Source of the DNA: Hymenobacter qilianensis | GTDB lineage: Bacteria > Bacteroidota > Bacteroidia > Cytophagales > Hymenobacteraceae | Length of the DNA: 64,000 bases | NCBI RefSeq assembly: GCF_014489555.1 | Contig: NZ_CP060784.1 | Span: 3,782,001 to 3,846,000 of the forward strand | Direction of reading: 5' to 3' | In this document: one piece after another, positions 18,726 to 28,195 of the stretch | Position numbering within the stretch: position 1 is the stretch's first letter | How the letters are laid out: each line of letters begins with the position of its first letter | Made by a program: the position numbers and the translations under genes | Notes under the pieces: model-generated | What the model was told of the DNA's origin: nothing | Databases searched by the model: none | The model's input: only the letters and a program-made list of their open reading frames with translations

Positions 18726-19417
18726 AGCTTAGCCTGGGAAGCGTTTTCGGCTTCTTCTTTCAGTAATACCGGCAAATCCTCCATCAGGCGGGCGACTTCA
18801 TCTGGGTTCATGCCATCGTAGAGGCCCCGCACGCGGCGCTTGGAGTCAACGAGGGTGAAAGCGCCGCTGTGCGCAAAGCCTCCGGCTACCTTATCGTCTT
18901 TTTCGGCCGGCACGTAATAGGCACGAGCCAGGCTGAAAATAGTATCATGCGGAGCGGTGGCGAAGTGCCAGCGGCTGGCGTTCTGAATACCCAAGCGCTG
19001 GGCATAGTCGCGCAGCACGGCTACCGAATCGTGCGCCGGGTCGATGGTGTGGGAAAGGAAAAGCACCCGCGGATCATCCTTGAACTTCTCGTACACGCGC
19101 AGCATTTCACTCTGCATTTTGGGGCAGATGCTGGGGCAGGTGGCGAAGAAGAAATCGGCCACGTACACCTTGTTTTTGAAGGTGTCGTTGGTGATGGTGA
19201 TGCTGTCCTGGTTGGTGAGCGTAAAGCGGGGAATGGTGGCGTAGAGCGTGTCGGCCGGGCCGCCATCAGCACGTGGTACTACCTCACGTTCACCCAGATA
19301 CGGTAGGCGGTCAGCAGCAGTATCGGGTTGGCTCTGACAGGCGGCGAGCAGGAGCAGGGCACCACTGCCCACTAGAATGCCGGCCCGGCGGGCGCGGGTG
19401 AAAAGCAAATTTATCAT
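18722..19417 (-). CDS. SCO1/SenC family copper chaperone lipoprotein
   Basis: A 231-residue protein with lipobox LLLLAAC and a thioredoxin-like SCO domain. The copper-binding cysteines are in ATCPSICPKMQ (CxxxC) and the distal His is in GGFAHSGAFTLVD. SCO proteins deliver copper to the CuA site of cytochrome oxidase or act as thiol reductases. The gene overlaps the neighbours on both sides by four bases, so the three products are translationally coupled. No oxidase subunits are in the window. Confidence 0.9.
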   Translation of the reverse strand: MINLLFTRARRAGILVGSGALLLLAACQSQPDTAADRLPYLGEREVVPRADGGPADTLYATIPRFTLTNQDSITITNDTFKNKVYVADFFFATCPSICPKMQSEMLRVYEKFKDDPRVLFLSHTIDPAHDSVAVLRDYAQRLGIQNASRWHFATAPHDTIFSLARAYYVPAEKDDKVAGGFAHSGAFTLVDSKRRVRGLYDGMNPDEVARLMEDLPVLLKEEAENASQAKL

Positions 19418-19851
19418 TTGGTAGACGAATTAGAGGAATTACCTGCCTTCGTACCAAGTACCAGGCGGGCCGAATCGATACTGTTGCGCATCAGGCGACC
19501 CACAGAATCGATTTTGTGCTCCTGAGCGGCAAAATAAGCCATTACCTGCTCGTGCGCTACCGTGTCGGCGGGGCGACGGTACTGGTGCATCCAGCCCATC
19601 ATGGCCGCGTCGGCCCGCAGCAGGGAGCGGCGGCGCCGGCCAGCTTCGGTAGTATCGGGCAGGGTGGCGCGCTGAAGCTGCTGGCGCAGCGTATACAGCT
19701 GATCCATCTGGGCCATAAACTCATCGTGCTTGGCCATCACAGCTTTTTCAGCGGCTTCGGCCTGCTGCTCCTCGCTTTGCAGCGACAGGCAGGAGGACAG
19801 CAGTAAAGCGCCCAGCAGACAGAAAAACGAGGTTGATCGGAAGAATTTCAC
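19414..19851 (-). CDS. Predicted lipoprotein, first gene of the SCO/cytochrome operon
   Basis: A 145-residue protein starting at GTG, with the signal MKFFRSTSFFCLLGALLLSSC. The mature part is helical and charged (EEQQAEAAEKAVMAKHDEFM) and ends in a Ser/Asn tail. I do not recognise a named family. By operon position it may help oxidase copper loading or electron transfer. A TACTTTTG box sits at 19863-19856 on the minus strand, so close to the GTG that the mRNA leader would be almost absent if it is used; a start further downstream is then possible. Confidence 0.7.
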   Translation of the reverse strand: MKFFRSTSFFCLLGALLLSSCLSLQSEEQQAEAAEKAVMAKHDEFMAQMDQLYTLRQQLQRATLPDTTEAGRRRRSLLRADAAMMGWMHQYRRPADTVAHEQVMAYFAAQEHKIDSVGRLMRNSIDSARLVLGTKAGNSSNSSTK

Positions 19852-19929
19852 GGGGCAAAAGTACGGCGCGAACGCTTGCGCTGCGCCTATTTACCTTACT
19901 AACAAGTCAACCTTCAAAAACTCTCCCGA

Positions 19930-20439
19930 CTACCACCAGTTTTGCCCCCCATACGTCCACAGCCACTCTACCGCTTCCCATAGTCCCCAGGCCAGCAGTC
20001 CAAAAATGATGATCATACCTACCAGCACCACCGCCAGCAGCCCCTTACCGCTGCCTTGGTATTTGCCCTCGGCATAATGGCGGCGCAGCAGGCGCACGTT
20101 GCGGTCGTTGGCTTTATAGGCGAAGTCAAATATGTTGCCCAGCACCGGAATGGCTCCGATAATAGTATCGAGCAAGATGTTGAGCACCATGCGAATAACC
20201 AGGCTGCCGCTGGCTCCGTGGCGCATCATTGTCAGCACTAGTGCCCCTGATACGGCCATACTCGTCAGGTTGCCCACCACGGGCAGCAGACTCAAAATAG
20301 GATCGAGGCCGAAGCGAAAACGGGTACCGGGCAGGGTAAACTGGCTGTCCATGAGGTGAGCGATGCTCTGCACCCAGCGCAGGCGTTCGTCATTTTCGAA
20401 GGTTGGGTCAACCGGTCTGGGGGGCATTTTGGGTTGCAT
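19930..20439 (-). CDS. DUF4112 family membrane protein
   Basis: About 170 residues. The family pattern is LMDSQFTLPGTRFRFGLDPI, then LLPVVGNLTSMAVSGALVL and IPVLGNIFDFAYKANDRNV, followed by a C-terminal membrane helix (GLLAVVLVGMIIIFGLLAWG). The two P-V-(V/L)-G-N repeats are the hallmark. Function is unknown. The start at 20439 (MQPKMPPRP) gives a compact N-terminus; an upstream extension of 33 codons has no similarity to the family. A GC-motif copy (20419-20424) falls in the first codons. Confidence 0.8.
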   Translation of the reverse strand: MQPKMPPRPVDPTFENDERLRWVQSIAHLMDSQFTLPGTRFRFGLDPILSLLPVVGNLTSMAVSGALVLTMMRHGASGSLVIRMVLNILLDTIIGAIPVLGNIFDFAYKANDRNVRLLRRHYAEGKYQGSGKGLLAVVLVGMIIIFGLLAWGLWEAVEWLWTYGGQNWW

Positions 20440-20627
20440 AGGGAGAGGGCTTTGCTCGTTAAACGAAAGAACGGCGCGGGCGGGTGCGTTCGGCAAGTTT
20501 AGGTCGTTGGCCAGGTTTGCTGAGGGTGAGAAAACCAAATTTTGTGTTTGCCAAACTCAGCCTCCGTTGCCTTTCTCTGCGTTAAGAATGCAGCTAGTCT
20601 TATCAATTTGTACCTAATAACAACGAT

Positions 20628-21617
<990 letters not shown>

Positions 21618-21628
21618 TAAGCGGTATG

Positions 21629-21808
21629 CTACGGATTGTCAATAAAAGTTTTGGTTGAAGATGGATTGCGCTTGCCTTCCCTCAAATATTTATGCAGCGC
21701 CCTTGCCACAAGGTATAGCACATACACCCCGAAAATTTGCAGCAGAAGAGTTAAAAGCTGAGCTAGAAACATTATGTAATATCCGAATTCTAAGAAAAGT
21801 GAAGGCAT
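21629..21808 (-). CDS. Small membrane protein, 59 residues
   Basis: A short frame in the gap between the aldo/keto reductase and the cyclase-like gene. The product has an N-terminal hydrophobic start (MPSLFLEFGYYIMFLAQL), one strong helix (LLLQIFGVYVLYLVARALHK) and a basic, polar tail RNPSSTKTFIDNP. An internal Met gives a 47-residue alternative. I know no family name. The clean amphipathic design and the absence of another gene in this space support it. The stop lies 11 bases from the reductase stop (convergent). Confidence 0.5.
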   Translation of the reverse strand: MPSLFLEFGYYIMFLAQLLTLLLQIFGVYVLYLVARALHKYLREGKRNPSSTKTFIDNP

Positions 21809-21878
21809 AGCTTATGTGTGTTAGATGAGTAGGATAAATAGAGATATAAAGTTATCTGAAAAATTGGGTCTGAGCTAC

Positions 21879-23324
21879 TTAACTCACCGGCGGCAGCAAA
21901 TCAATCAGGCCATCTTCGCTGACCACCACGGCTAGCACGGCGTACTGGCTACTTTCCACGTAGCGCAAGGCCGAGTTGTAGCGGGAGCCGCGGGAGGAGT
22001 CGCCTTTGGCAGTGGCCAGGCCGTCGAGAATGGCGCCAATGGCATGGCAGATGCCGTGTTGGTCTACGAGCACGGCTCCGTCAATATTCGTAACCAGGCG
22101 TAGAATGGCGGGCGTCATCAGGCGGGGCACTACCCGGAAGCACTGACGGGTGAGGCGCTGGGCTTCCTGCGCCGCACCTGCCGAAATCACCAGAATAGTG
22201 CCGGTAGATTGGGTGCTGGCTTCCTGGGTGAGCCGCCAGAGATACGAAATACCGGCATCTAGTAGCTCGGGCCACTGCTTGCGCACGGCATGCGCGAAAT
22301 TATCGGCATCGACGCGGCCCTGGGGCAGGCGGGGAGAATTCGACACCACCTTCATCATAATATGATCGGCGTGGGTCAGCTCCCAGCTGTAGTGCTTGGT
22401 GAAGTGCACCATAAATAAAGGCTCATAGCTGGGGTGCGTTTCCTCCACCAGATACCCCAAACCGAAGACATGGGTGGCGTCTGTTATCAGCGCCGTATTG
22501 TCTTCGCTCAGCTCCAGAAGCTTCCGAATGGAACGGTGGTCGCGGAGGGTAATGGGCGTTTCAAGGGTCAATACGGGCACAATGGCGGGATGGTGGCGGC
22601 GCGCCACAATCATCAGCCCGATACCATCGTCGCCTTCGTGCCGAAGCGCGGCCACGCCGTTACAGGCATCGTAGAGGCCGTGGGTGCCGGCTGCCGCTCG
22701 CAGCATAAAGCGCCGACCAGCGGCGCGCAGCATCTCGTTGTAGTCGCGGTCGAGGACGGGGTGGGCGTCGTCGGAATCGGATTCGCGCAGGGCGCGGGCG
22801 CAATCCTGCAAAAACTCCTGCACGGCCGCGGCCAGCAAGGAGTTGGCGCGGGCCACAATCTTGTCGGGCAGGGCATAATAGCCGTGATATGCTTCGGACG
22901 ATAGCTGCAATACCACCAGCACCATATACCCATTAAAGCTGACAGGTAGCGAGCAGAAAGAGACGCGCTTCATCGGCTCGGGGGGCATTTCATTCAACGT
23001 CAATTCCGTAGCCTGACGGAGCAACTCGTACCAGCGCTGCTTCTCAAAGCGGTCCTGGTCGGTGGGGTGCAGGTGATACACGACCTCGCGGGGCCCTTCA
23101 GCCGATTCCAGCGCAGCGGCGCGCACCTTCACTTCCGTAAACTCGGCGCTGGGGTAGCGGTGGTTGGCGGGCTCAAGTACGACAGCCTGTGGCTCGTCGG
23201 GTTCTTTTGCGGAGGCCAGGCCAAGTAAAAAAACTTCGGGCTTTAAATTTCTATCCAGCAGATTAAAAACGCCTTCGGCAAACAGCTGGGCCGAGACGCG
23301 AAACAGACTTTGGTGCTCCCACAT
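21879..23324 (-). CDS. Diadenylate-cyclase-like protein with large N-terminal sensor region (DisA_N-type C-terminal domain)
   Basis: A 481-residue protein. About 350 N-terminal residues form an unnamed sensor region, consistent with the DACNV-type domain described in front of DisA_N cyclases. The C-terminal ~130 residues fit the DAC fold: VTNIDGAVLVDQHG contains the DGA motif, followed by AIGAILDG, then RGSRYNSALRYVESS where classical enzymes have the RHR(AA) motif, and VLAVVVSEDGLIDLLPP. Classical DAC enzymes make c-di-AMP from two ATP. Here the second motif reads RYN rather than RHR, so activity may be altered in product or lost. Family assignment is from motif order; a housekeeping CdaA would be expected elsewhere in the genome. 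Confidence 0.7.
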   Translation of the reverse strand: MWEHQSLFRVSAQLFAEGVFNLLDRNLKPEVFLLGLASAKEPDEPQAVVLEPANHRYPSAEFTEVKVRAAALESAEGPREVVYHLHPTDQDRFEKQRWYELLRQATELTLNEMPPEPMKRVSFCSLPVSFNGYMVLVVLQLSSEAYHGYYALPDKIVARANSLLAAAVQEFLQDCARALRESDSDDAHPVLDRDYNEMLRAAGRRFMLRAAAGTHGLYDACNGVAALRHEGDDGIGLMIVARRHHPAIVPVLTLETPITLRDHRSIRKLLELSEDNTALITDATHVFGLGYLVEETHPSYEPLFMVHFTKHYSWELTHADHIMMKVVSNSPRLPQGRVDADNFAHAVRKQWPELLDAGISYLWRLTQEASTQSTGTILVISAGAAQEAQRLTRQCFRVVPRLMTPAILRLVTNIDGAVLVDQHGICHAIGAILDGLATAKGDSSRGSRYNSALRYVESSQYAVLAVVVSEDGLIDLLPPVS

Positions 23325-23549
23325 AGGGCGATTTGGGCGGTCAGGAGAAGGAAAGAGCCAGAAAACATTACGGCGTACGCGAAAATGCCCCCAGGGTGGT
23401 ATATCAGGGCGGCAACATTCCGGCCAGATTAAGGCAACATCCAGCCGCCCGCATAGTTATAGCCAGTATACCGAGGATTGTTGCGCGTTGGGAAACTCTC
23501 GCCAATCGCGTATCTTCACAATACCGCTCATCCCATAGCTGCCACCGCC

Positions 23550-23797
23550 ATGTTTGTTGATTTACTGCTGGGCTTTTTGTGCGCTATGTCGTTTCTGCCC
23601 TCACCACCGGGTATTGTGCCCATAGCTATGGACGGTCGTTCTGGCTGTGGTTTGCGTTGGGCTGGGTGTTGCCCATTGTCTCGTTCTTTCTGCTTTTTGC
23701 CCTTATCTGCCGCAAGCAGCTGAACCCCGGCGAGTGCCTTCTGGACGAAGCAAAAGCCATTCTGGCCGACGCCGAGCAGAAGGCTATTAATAAGTAG
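23550..23797 (+). CDS. Small membrane protein, about 82 residues (probable one-base frameshift)
   Basis: Read from ATG 23550 with one extra T in the T5 run 23574-23578, the product is MFVDLLLGFFVRYVVSALTT, then a helix (FWLWFALGWVLPIVSFFLLF) and a charged C-terminal helix (LDEAKAILADAEQKAINK). Without the correction, a 72-residue version could start at GTG 23579. Two membrane segments and a cytosolic helical tail are predicted. No family is recognised. It lies between divergent and convergent neighbours and is probably monocistronic. Confidence 0.55.
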
Positions 23798-23809
23798 GAA
23801 ACCGCGTTT

Positions 23810-25039
23810 CTACGCCAGCCGTTTTGTAACGGCATCGGCTACCCAGGCGCCCGTGCTAAAGCAGCCTTGCAGCAGATAGCCGCCCGTGGGCGCTTCCCAA
23901 TCCAGCATTTCGCCGGCCACAAAGGTGCCGGGTCGCCGGCGCAGCATCAGGTTTTCATCCAGCTCTTCCCACGCTACGCCGCCCGCCGTGCTGATGGCCT
24001 CATCCAGCGGCCGCAGCCCACGCACGGGCAAGGGCAGCTGCTGAAGCAGTCGGGCCAGACTTTCGGGTGAACTGGTAATGGTGTCAGGTGGTGCTACTTC
24101 ACGCAATAGGGTTGGTACGGGTGGGCCTAAGTGTAAGGTTTGCTGCAAAAAAGCCCCCCACGACTTGCTGCCCCGCGGTTTGCTTAGTTTTTGCACCAGC
24201 TGATTATGTGTCAGGTCGGGCTTGAGGTTCAGCCACAGCGTTGCCGGTGTTTCCCGACTGAGCGCCGTGCGTAAGGCCGGCGTGAGGGCGTACACCGGCG
24301 TGCCTTCCACCCCGTAGTCGGTTAGCATAAGCTCGCCGCGCATGGTTTGGCCTTCGCAGGTCAGGGCAATGTTTTTGAGCGGAGCGCGGACTACTTTTTC
24401 TTTGAAAAAAGCCCCCCAGGCTATCTCGGCGCCACAGTTAGCCGGAGCGAAGGGCGTGCAGCGCACTCCTATTTCGGAGAAGGCTGAAGTCCAGCCGCCA
24501 TCGGAGCCGGTTTTGGCCCAGCTGGCCCCGCCTAAGGCCAACACCACCGCTGGGGAGCAAATTTCCAGCTCCTCGCCGGTCTGCTCATTGCACACGAGCA
24601 AGCCGTTGGGTGAGTCGGGCACGAAGCCCAGCCAGCGGTGCCGCGTTTTGATAACCACGCCCAGTGCGGCCAGGCGTGTCAGCCAGGCACGTAATAGTTG
24701 GGCAGGCTTGTAGTCAGCCGTGGGAAATATGCGGCCGCTGCTGCCGACAAAGGTTTCTACGCCCAGATCGGCGGCCCAAGCGCGTAGCTGCTCGGGGCCA
24801 AAATGCGTGAGAAACGAAGCAAATGGCTCTTGGTGAGCACCATAGCGCTTGCCAAAGGTGGGCAGCGGCTCGCTGTGCGTTAGGTTGAAGCCGCCGTGTC
24901 CGGCCACCAGAAACTTGCGCCCCACGGTAGCTTGTGCCTCATACACCGTCACGCGGTGGCCCGCTTCCGCCAAGTGCTGAGCGGCCAGCAAGCCCGCCGG
25001 GCCGCCCCCAATAATGGCGATGCTGGGATGGTCAGACAT
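23810..25039 (-). CDS. NAD(P)/FAD-dependent flavoprotein, HI0933/BaiN-like family
   Basis: A 409-residue oxidoreductase. The N-terminal dinucleotide fold is IAIIGGGPAGLLAAQHLAEA with the following VYEAQ acidic residue. FLVAGHGGFNLTHSE is the family's second signature, and the C-terminal FAD-binding segment is TFVAGEMLDWEAPTGGYLLQ. Members of this group (TIGR03862-like) are uncharacterised flavoproteins; one relative, BaiN, acts in bile-acid dehydroxylation. The start at 25039 follows an in-frame upstream Met with no family similarity. Two GC-motif copies lie in the gene and are read as WGAFL/F. Confidence 0.88.
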   Translation of the reverse strand: MSDHPSIAIIGGGPAGLLAAQHLAEAGHRVTVYEAQATVGRKFLVAGHGGFNLTHSEPLPTFGKRYGAHQEPFASFLTHFGPEQLRAWAADLGVETFVGSSGRIFPTADYKPAQLLRAWLTRLAALGVVIKTRHRWLGFVPDSPNGLLVCNEQTGEELEICSPAVVLALGGASWAKTGSDGGWTSAFSEIGVRCTPFAPANCGAEIAWGAFFKEKVVRAPLKNIALTCEGQTMRGELMLTDYGVEGTPVYALTPALRTALSRETPATLWLNLKPDLTHNQLVQKLSKPRGSKSWGAFLQQTLHLGPPVPTLLREVAPPDTITSSPESLARLLQQLPLPVRGLRPLDEAISTAGGVAWEELDENLMLRRRPGTFVAGEMLDWEAPTGGYLLQGCFSTGAWVADAVTKRLA

Positions 25040-25265
25040 AAATGCAAAGTGGAAAGTAGCGGCCGGCAAGATACGACACTACCGCGCCGCCGTCTGGGCG
25101 GGCTCCGTGCATATTAATCCTGCCGCAATTTATACCCGGTGACTATGCCTCTTGGGTTACATCCAAAATGCAAAACGTTTTAATTTGTCGGCGTTCAGGG
25201 TTTAGATATGTTAACTTTCCAGCGCCACCGTATAGAAGGCAGTTCTGTCCACGAATTTTCCCAAC

Positions 25266-26453
25266 ATGGGTCCTTATACCATCCTGATTGGCCTGAGCCT
25301 GGCCGTTGTCTTATCTTACTTGTTTGATCTCGCGGCAAGGGCCACAAAAGTGCCGTCGGTGCTGATGCTACTCTTCACGGGTATCGCGCTAAAGCAGGCT
25401 GCCGACTACGGCGACGTGGGCGTATTGATACCCAAAGTAGTACTGGAGATATTTGGTATCATTGGTCTAATACTCATTGTGTTGGAAGGGGCTCTGGATT
25501 TAAAGATTAGTCGCGATAAAGCCCCTTTGATCCAGCGTTCCTTCGCGGCGGCCGCACTAATTCTGGTAGTGCAGGCCCTTATTATTGCCGAGCTGCTTCA
25601 GCTTTATCTGGATGTCCCATTTCAGACGTGTTTGATTAATGCCGTACCGCTGGCTGTCATCAGCTCGGCTATAGCCATTCCGAGCGTATCCAATCTGGGC
25701 GGGGAGAAGCAGGAGTTTATTGTGTACGAAAGCACTTTTTCGGACATCCTCGGCATCATGCTTTTCAACTTTGCCTTGCAGGACAACTTTGCTCAGGGAA
25801 TATCCATTCTCACGTTCCTTCGCGATGTGGTATTTGTGTCCATTTTAGCCGTCATAAGTACCGCTGTACTGGCTTTTATGCTGGACCGCATCCGACTACA
25901 CATCAAGTTCTTCCTGATTTTTGCCTTCCTGGTCCTGATTTATAGCTTGGCCAAAAAGCTGCATTTGTCATCCCTGCTATTGGTTCTGGCCTTCGGACTA
26001 GCCGTGAACAACGCAGAATTATTCCTTCGGGGACCACTGCGCCGTTTGCTGCACCCTGAGCGTCTGGCCGAGGAACTGCACCAGTTTAAGAGTATCACGG
26101 CCGAGTCGGCGTTCCTTATCCGCACGTTCTTCTTTTTGCTGTTTGGCTACTCCATCACCCTCACCAATCTCATCAGTGTCACGCTCCTATGGCAAGGACT
26201 CTTGATTGTAGCGGTGCTCACTGTTATCCGCTTTTTCTACCTGCGCTATATCGCCAAATCGGACCTGATACCTGAGCTGTTTATAGCCCCCAAAGGCCTA
26301 ATTTCCATTCTGTTATTTTATAGCATCCCCGATAATCATCTTATTGGGCAAGTCAGCGAAAACATCCTCTTTGTCGTAATTCTTCTGACGGGCCTGCTCA
26401 TGATGGTTGGCCTGATGCTGGCCCGTAAGGAGCCGGAGCTGGGCGAGTATTAA
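25266..26453 (+). CDS. CPA-type cation:proton antiporter
   Basis: A 395-residue protein with about twelve membrane helices. The sequence ILIVLEGALDLKIS and the transport-site helix IVYESTFSDILGIMLF, where a conserved Asp lies in the E-S-x-x-S-D pattern, fit the CPA1/CPA2 exchanger fold. It lacks a C-terminal TrkA regulatory domain. It probably exchanges Na+ or K+ for H+. It begins a run of six genes for ion or membrane homeostasis (25.3-32.3 kb). ATG 26535 of the MscS gene follows 81 bases on, on the same strand, so co-transcription is likely. Confidence 0.85.
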   Translation: MGPYTILIGLSLAVVLSYLFDLAARATKVPSVLMLLFTGIALKQAADYGDVGVLIPKVVLEIFGIIGLILIVLEGALDLKISRDKAPLIQRSFAAAALILVVQALIIAELLQLYLDVPFQTCLINAVPLAVISSAIAIPSVSNLGGEKQEFIVYESTFSDILGIMLFNFALQDNFAQGISILTFLRDVVFVSILAVISTAVLAFMLDRIRLHIKFFLIFAFLVLIYSLAKKLHLSSLLLVLAFGLAVNNAELFLRGPLRRLLHPERLAEELHQFKSITAESAFLIRTFFFLLFGYSITLTNLISVTLLWQGLLIVAVLTVIRFFYLRYIAKSDLIPELFIAPKGLISILLFYSIPDNHLIGQVSENILFVVILLTGLLMMVGLMLARKEPELGEY

Positions 26454-26534
26454 GCCTGCTGCCCTGCAATAGAGTAAATTTCTATGTTCAGCTGGGCTTG
26501 AAAACACGGCTACCTCACAGAAAATTTTGCGCCT

Positions 26535-27485
26535 ATGGATTTTTCAATTGCTTGGCAGAAGCTAAACCAAATTGGCCGCGACCTCATGGCCGCGTTGCCC
26601 AACATTGCTATTGGGATAATTGTATTCTTGCTGTTCATGTTGCTGGCCCGCGGCGTGCGCGCCGGGGTGCGACGCGTTACGCGCGGGATGCGGCAGAATC
26701 AGAGTCTGCCGCTGTTACTGAGCCGTCTGGCCTACGTGGCCATGATTATTCTAGGCATCCTCGTAACGGTGACTATCATTCTGCCCGGCTTCACACCCGC
26801 TAGTCTGGTGAGCGCTTTAGGCGTGGGCGGTATAGCTATTGGCTTCGCTTTCAAGGATATCTTTCAGAACTTTCTGGCTGGTATCCTGCTACTGCTTACC
26901 GAGCCCTTCAAGATTACCGATCAAATTAAGTACAAGGACTTTGAGGGTACCGTAGAATCCATTCAGATGCGTGCCACCACCATCAAAACCTATGATGGCC
27001 GCCGAGTGGTTATTCCCAACGCGGAGCTGTTTACCAACGCCGTGACTGTCAATACGGCCTACGACATGCGCCGCTTGCAGTATGACGTAGGCATTGGCTA
27101 CGGCGACGACATAGCCCAGGCGCGCAAGCTAATGCTGGAAGCAGTGGAAGAAGTAGAAGGGATACTGCGCGAGCCGGCACCCGAAACGCTGGTAATGGAG
27201 CTGGCGGAGAGCAGCGTGAACATTCGGGTGCGGTGGTGGGTTAATCCGCCGCGCCAGGCCGACGTGCTCGATGCGCAGGATAAAGTGCTGGAAAGCATCA
27301 AAAATAAGCTTACTGCTAATGGCATCGATATGCCATTCCCGACTCAGCAGATCCTGCTACACGACCAGACCGAAGTGACGGATGGTGACCGCCGTACCCA
27401 GCGCGAAGGCTGGCCCGCCGGCAAGGGCGATGTGCCGCTTGCCCGTGCCGCGGTACCCGAGCCTAAGCTGAAGGAGGAAGCATAG
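26535..27485 (+). CDS. Small-conductance mechanosensitive channel, MscS family
   Basis: A 316-residue channel. Three N-terminal membrane helices end in the pore helix ALGVGGIAIGFAFKDIFQNFLAG, which has the Gly/Ala packing pattern of MscS TM3. The beta domain follows (ITDQIKYKDFEGTVESIQ, VVIPNAELFTNAVTV) and then the alpha/beta vestibule. The C-terminal tail is charged and unrelated. MscS opens on membrane tension to release solutes after hypo-osmotic shock. It is probably in an operon with the antiporter. Confidence 0.9.
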   Translation: MDFSIAWQKLNQIGRDLMAALPNIAIGIIVFLLFMLLARGVRAGVRRVTRGMRQNQSLPLLLSRLAYVAMIILGILVTVTIILPGFTPASLVSALGVGGIAIGFAFKDIFQNFLAGILLLLTEPFKITDQIKYKDFEGTVESIQMRATTIKTYDGRRVVIPNAELFTNAVTVNTAYDMRRLQYDVGIGYGDDIAQARKLMLEAVEEVEGILREPAPETLVMELAESSVNIRVRWWVNPPRQADVLDAQDKVLESIKNKLTANGIDMPFPTQQILLHDQTEVTDGDRRTQREGWPAGKGDVPLARAAVPEPKLKEEA

Positions 27486-27533
27486 CTTCGCTCCGGGCCC
27501 ATATCCAGATAAAATGCCCCCCAAGGCTTACTG

Positions 27534-28058
27534 CTACTTTTGCTTCAGGGGCACATCCTGCAACACGGACTGTGGGCCGTCGCTCGTGTTTTTGAGAATG
27601 CTCAGGTCGCCGCCGGTTTCTAGTACCACTGCGGCGGCATCCGCCAAGCTGGCCACGCCTTGTTCGCGTAAGCCCGCCAGAATCTCTGCTTCGGTAACCC
27701 GTTCAGCCTTAAGCGCTGCCGACAAAAAAGCCCCCTGATACACCAAAAGCGTCGGCTCGGACTTAATGAGCTTGCTCACCGTTTTAGAGCGCACAGACAG
27801 CCAGGTTAAGGCATATTGCAGAAAAATCAGCAGGGCAAACGCGGTAAGCCCATCGGCCAGCGGGACGCTTTTGTTGAGCAGTACAGTGGCCAGGGTAGAG
27901 CCGAGCGCCACGGTAACTATTAAATCAAAGGCGTTCATCTTGGTCAGCGTTCGTTTGCCTGACAGGCGAAGCAGCACAATTAGCCCAGCGTATGCCGCCA
28001 TTCCAATGACCAGCGTACGGGCGATGCTTGTCCAGTTTGAGAAGAAGAATTGTTCCAT
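27534..28058 (-). CDS. DUF421/YetF family membrane protein
   Basis: A 174-residue protein: three N-terminal membrane helices (LVIGMAAYAGLIVLLRLSGK, FDLIVTVALGSTLATVLL) and a small cytosolic DUF421 domain with SEPTLLVYQGAFLSAALKAE and EILAGLREQGVASLADAAAV. Family signature residues R-L-S-G-K-R and D-x-I-V-x-V-x-L-G are present. The function is unknown; YetF-like proteins are linked to stress or spore physiology. The gene is divergent from nothing nearby and converges on the MscS gene. Confidence 0.82.
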   Translation of the reverse strand: MEQFFFSNWTSIARTLVIGMAAYAGLIVLLRLSGKRTLTKMNAFDLIVTVALGSTLATVLLNKSVPLADGLTAFALLIFLQYALTWLSVRSKTVSKLIKSEPTLLVYQGAFLSAALKAERVTEAEILAGLREQGVASLADAAAVVLETGGDLSILKNTSDGPQSVLQDVPLKQK

Positions 28059-28195
28059 AGCATAGGTGGGTTAGGTCGGTTTATATAAGCTACAACGCTT
28101 ATGCGGTGTACGATAGGTGAACTAGCTCAAGTAAGCAGGCAGCGCAGTTCAGGGCATCTTCGGAGTCAGAAGTTGCTGCTGGCTTGGCTGCATTT

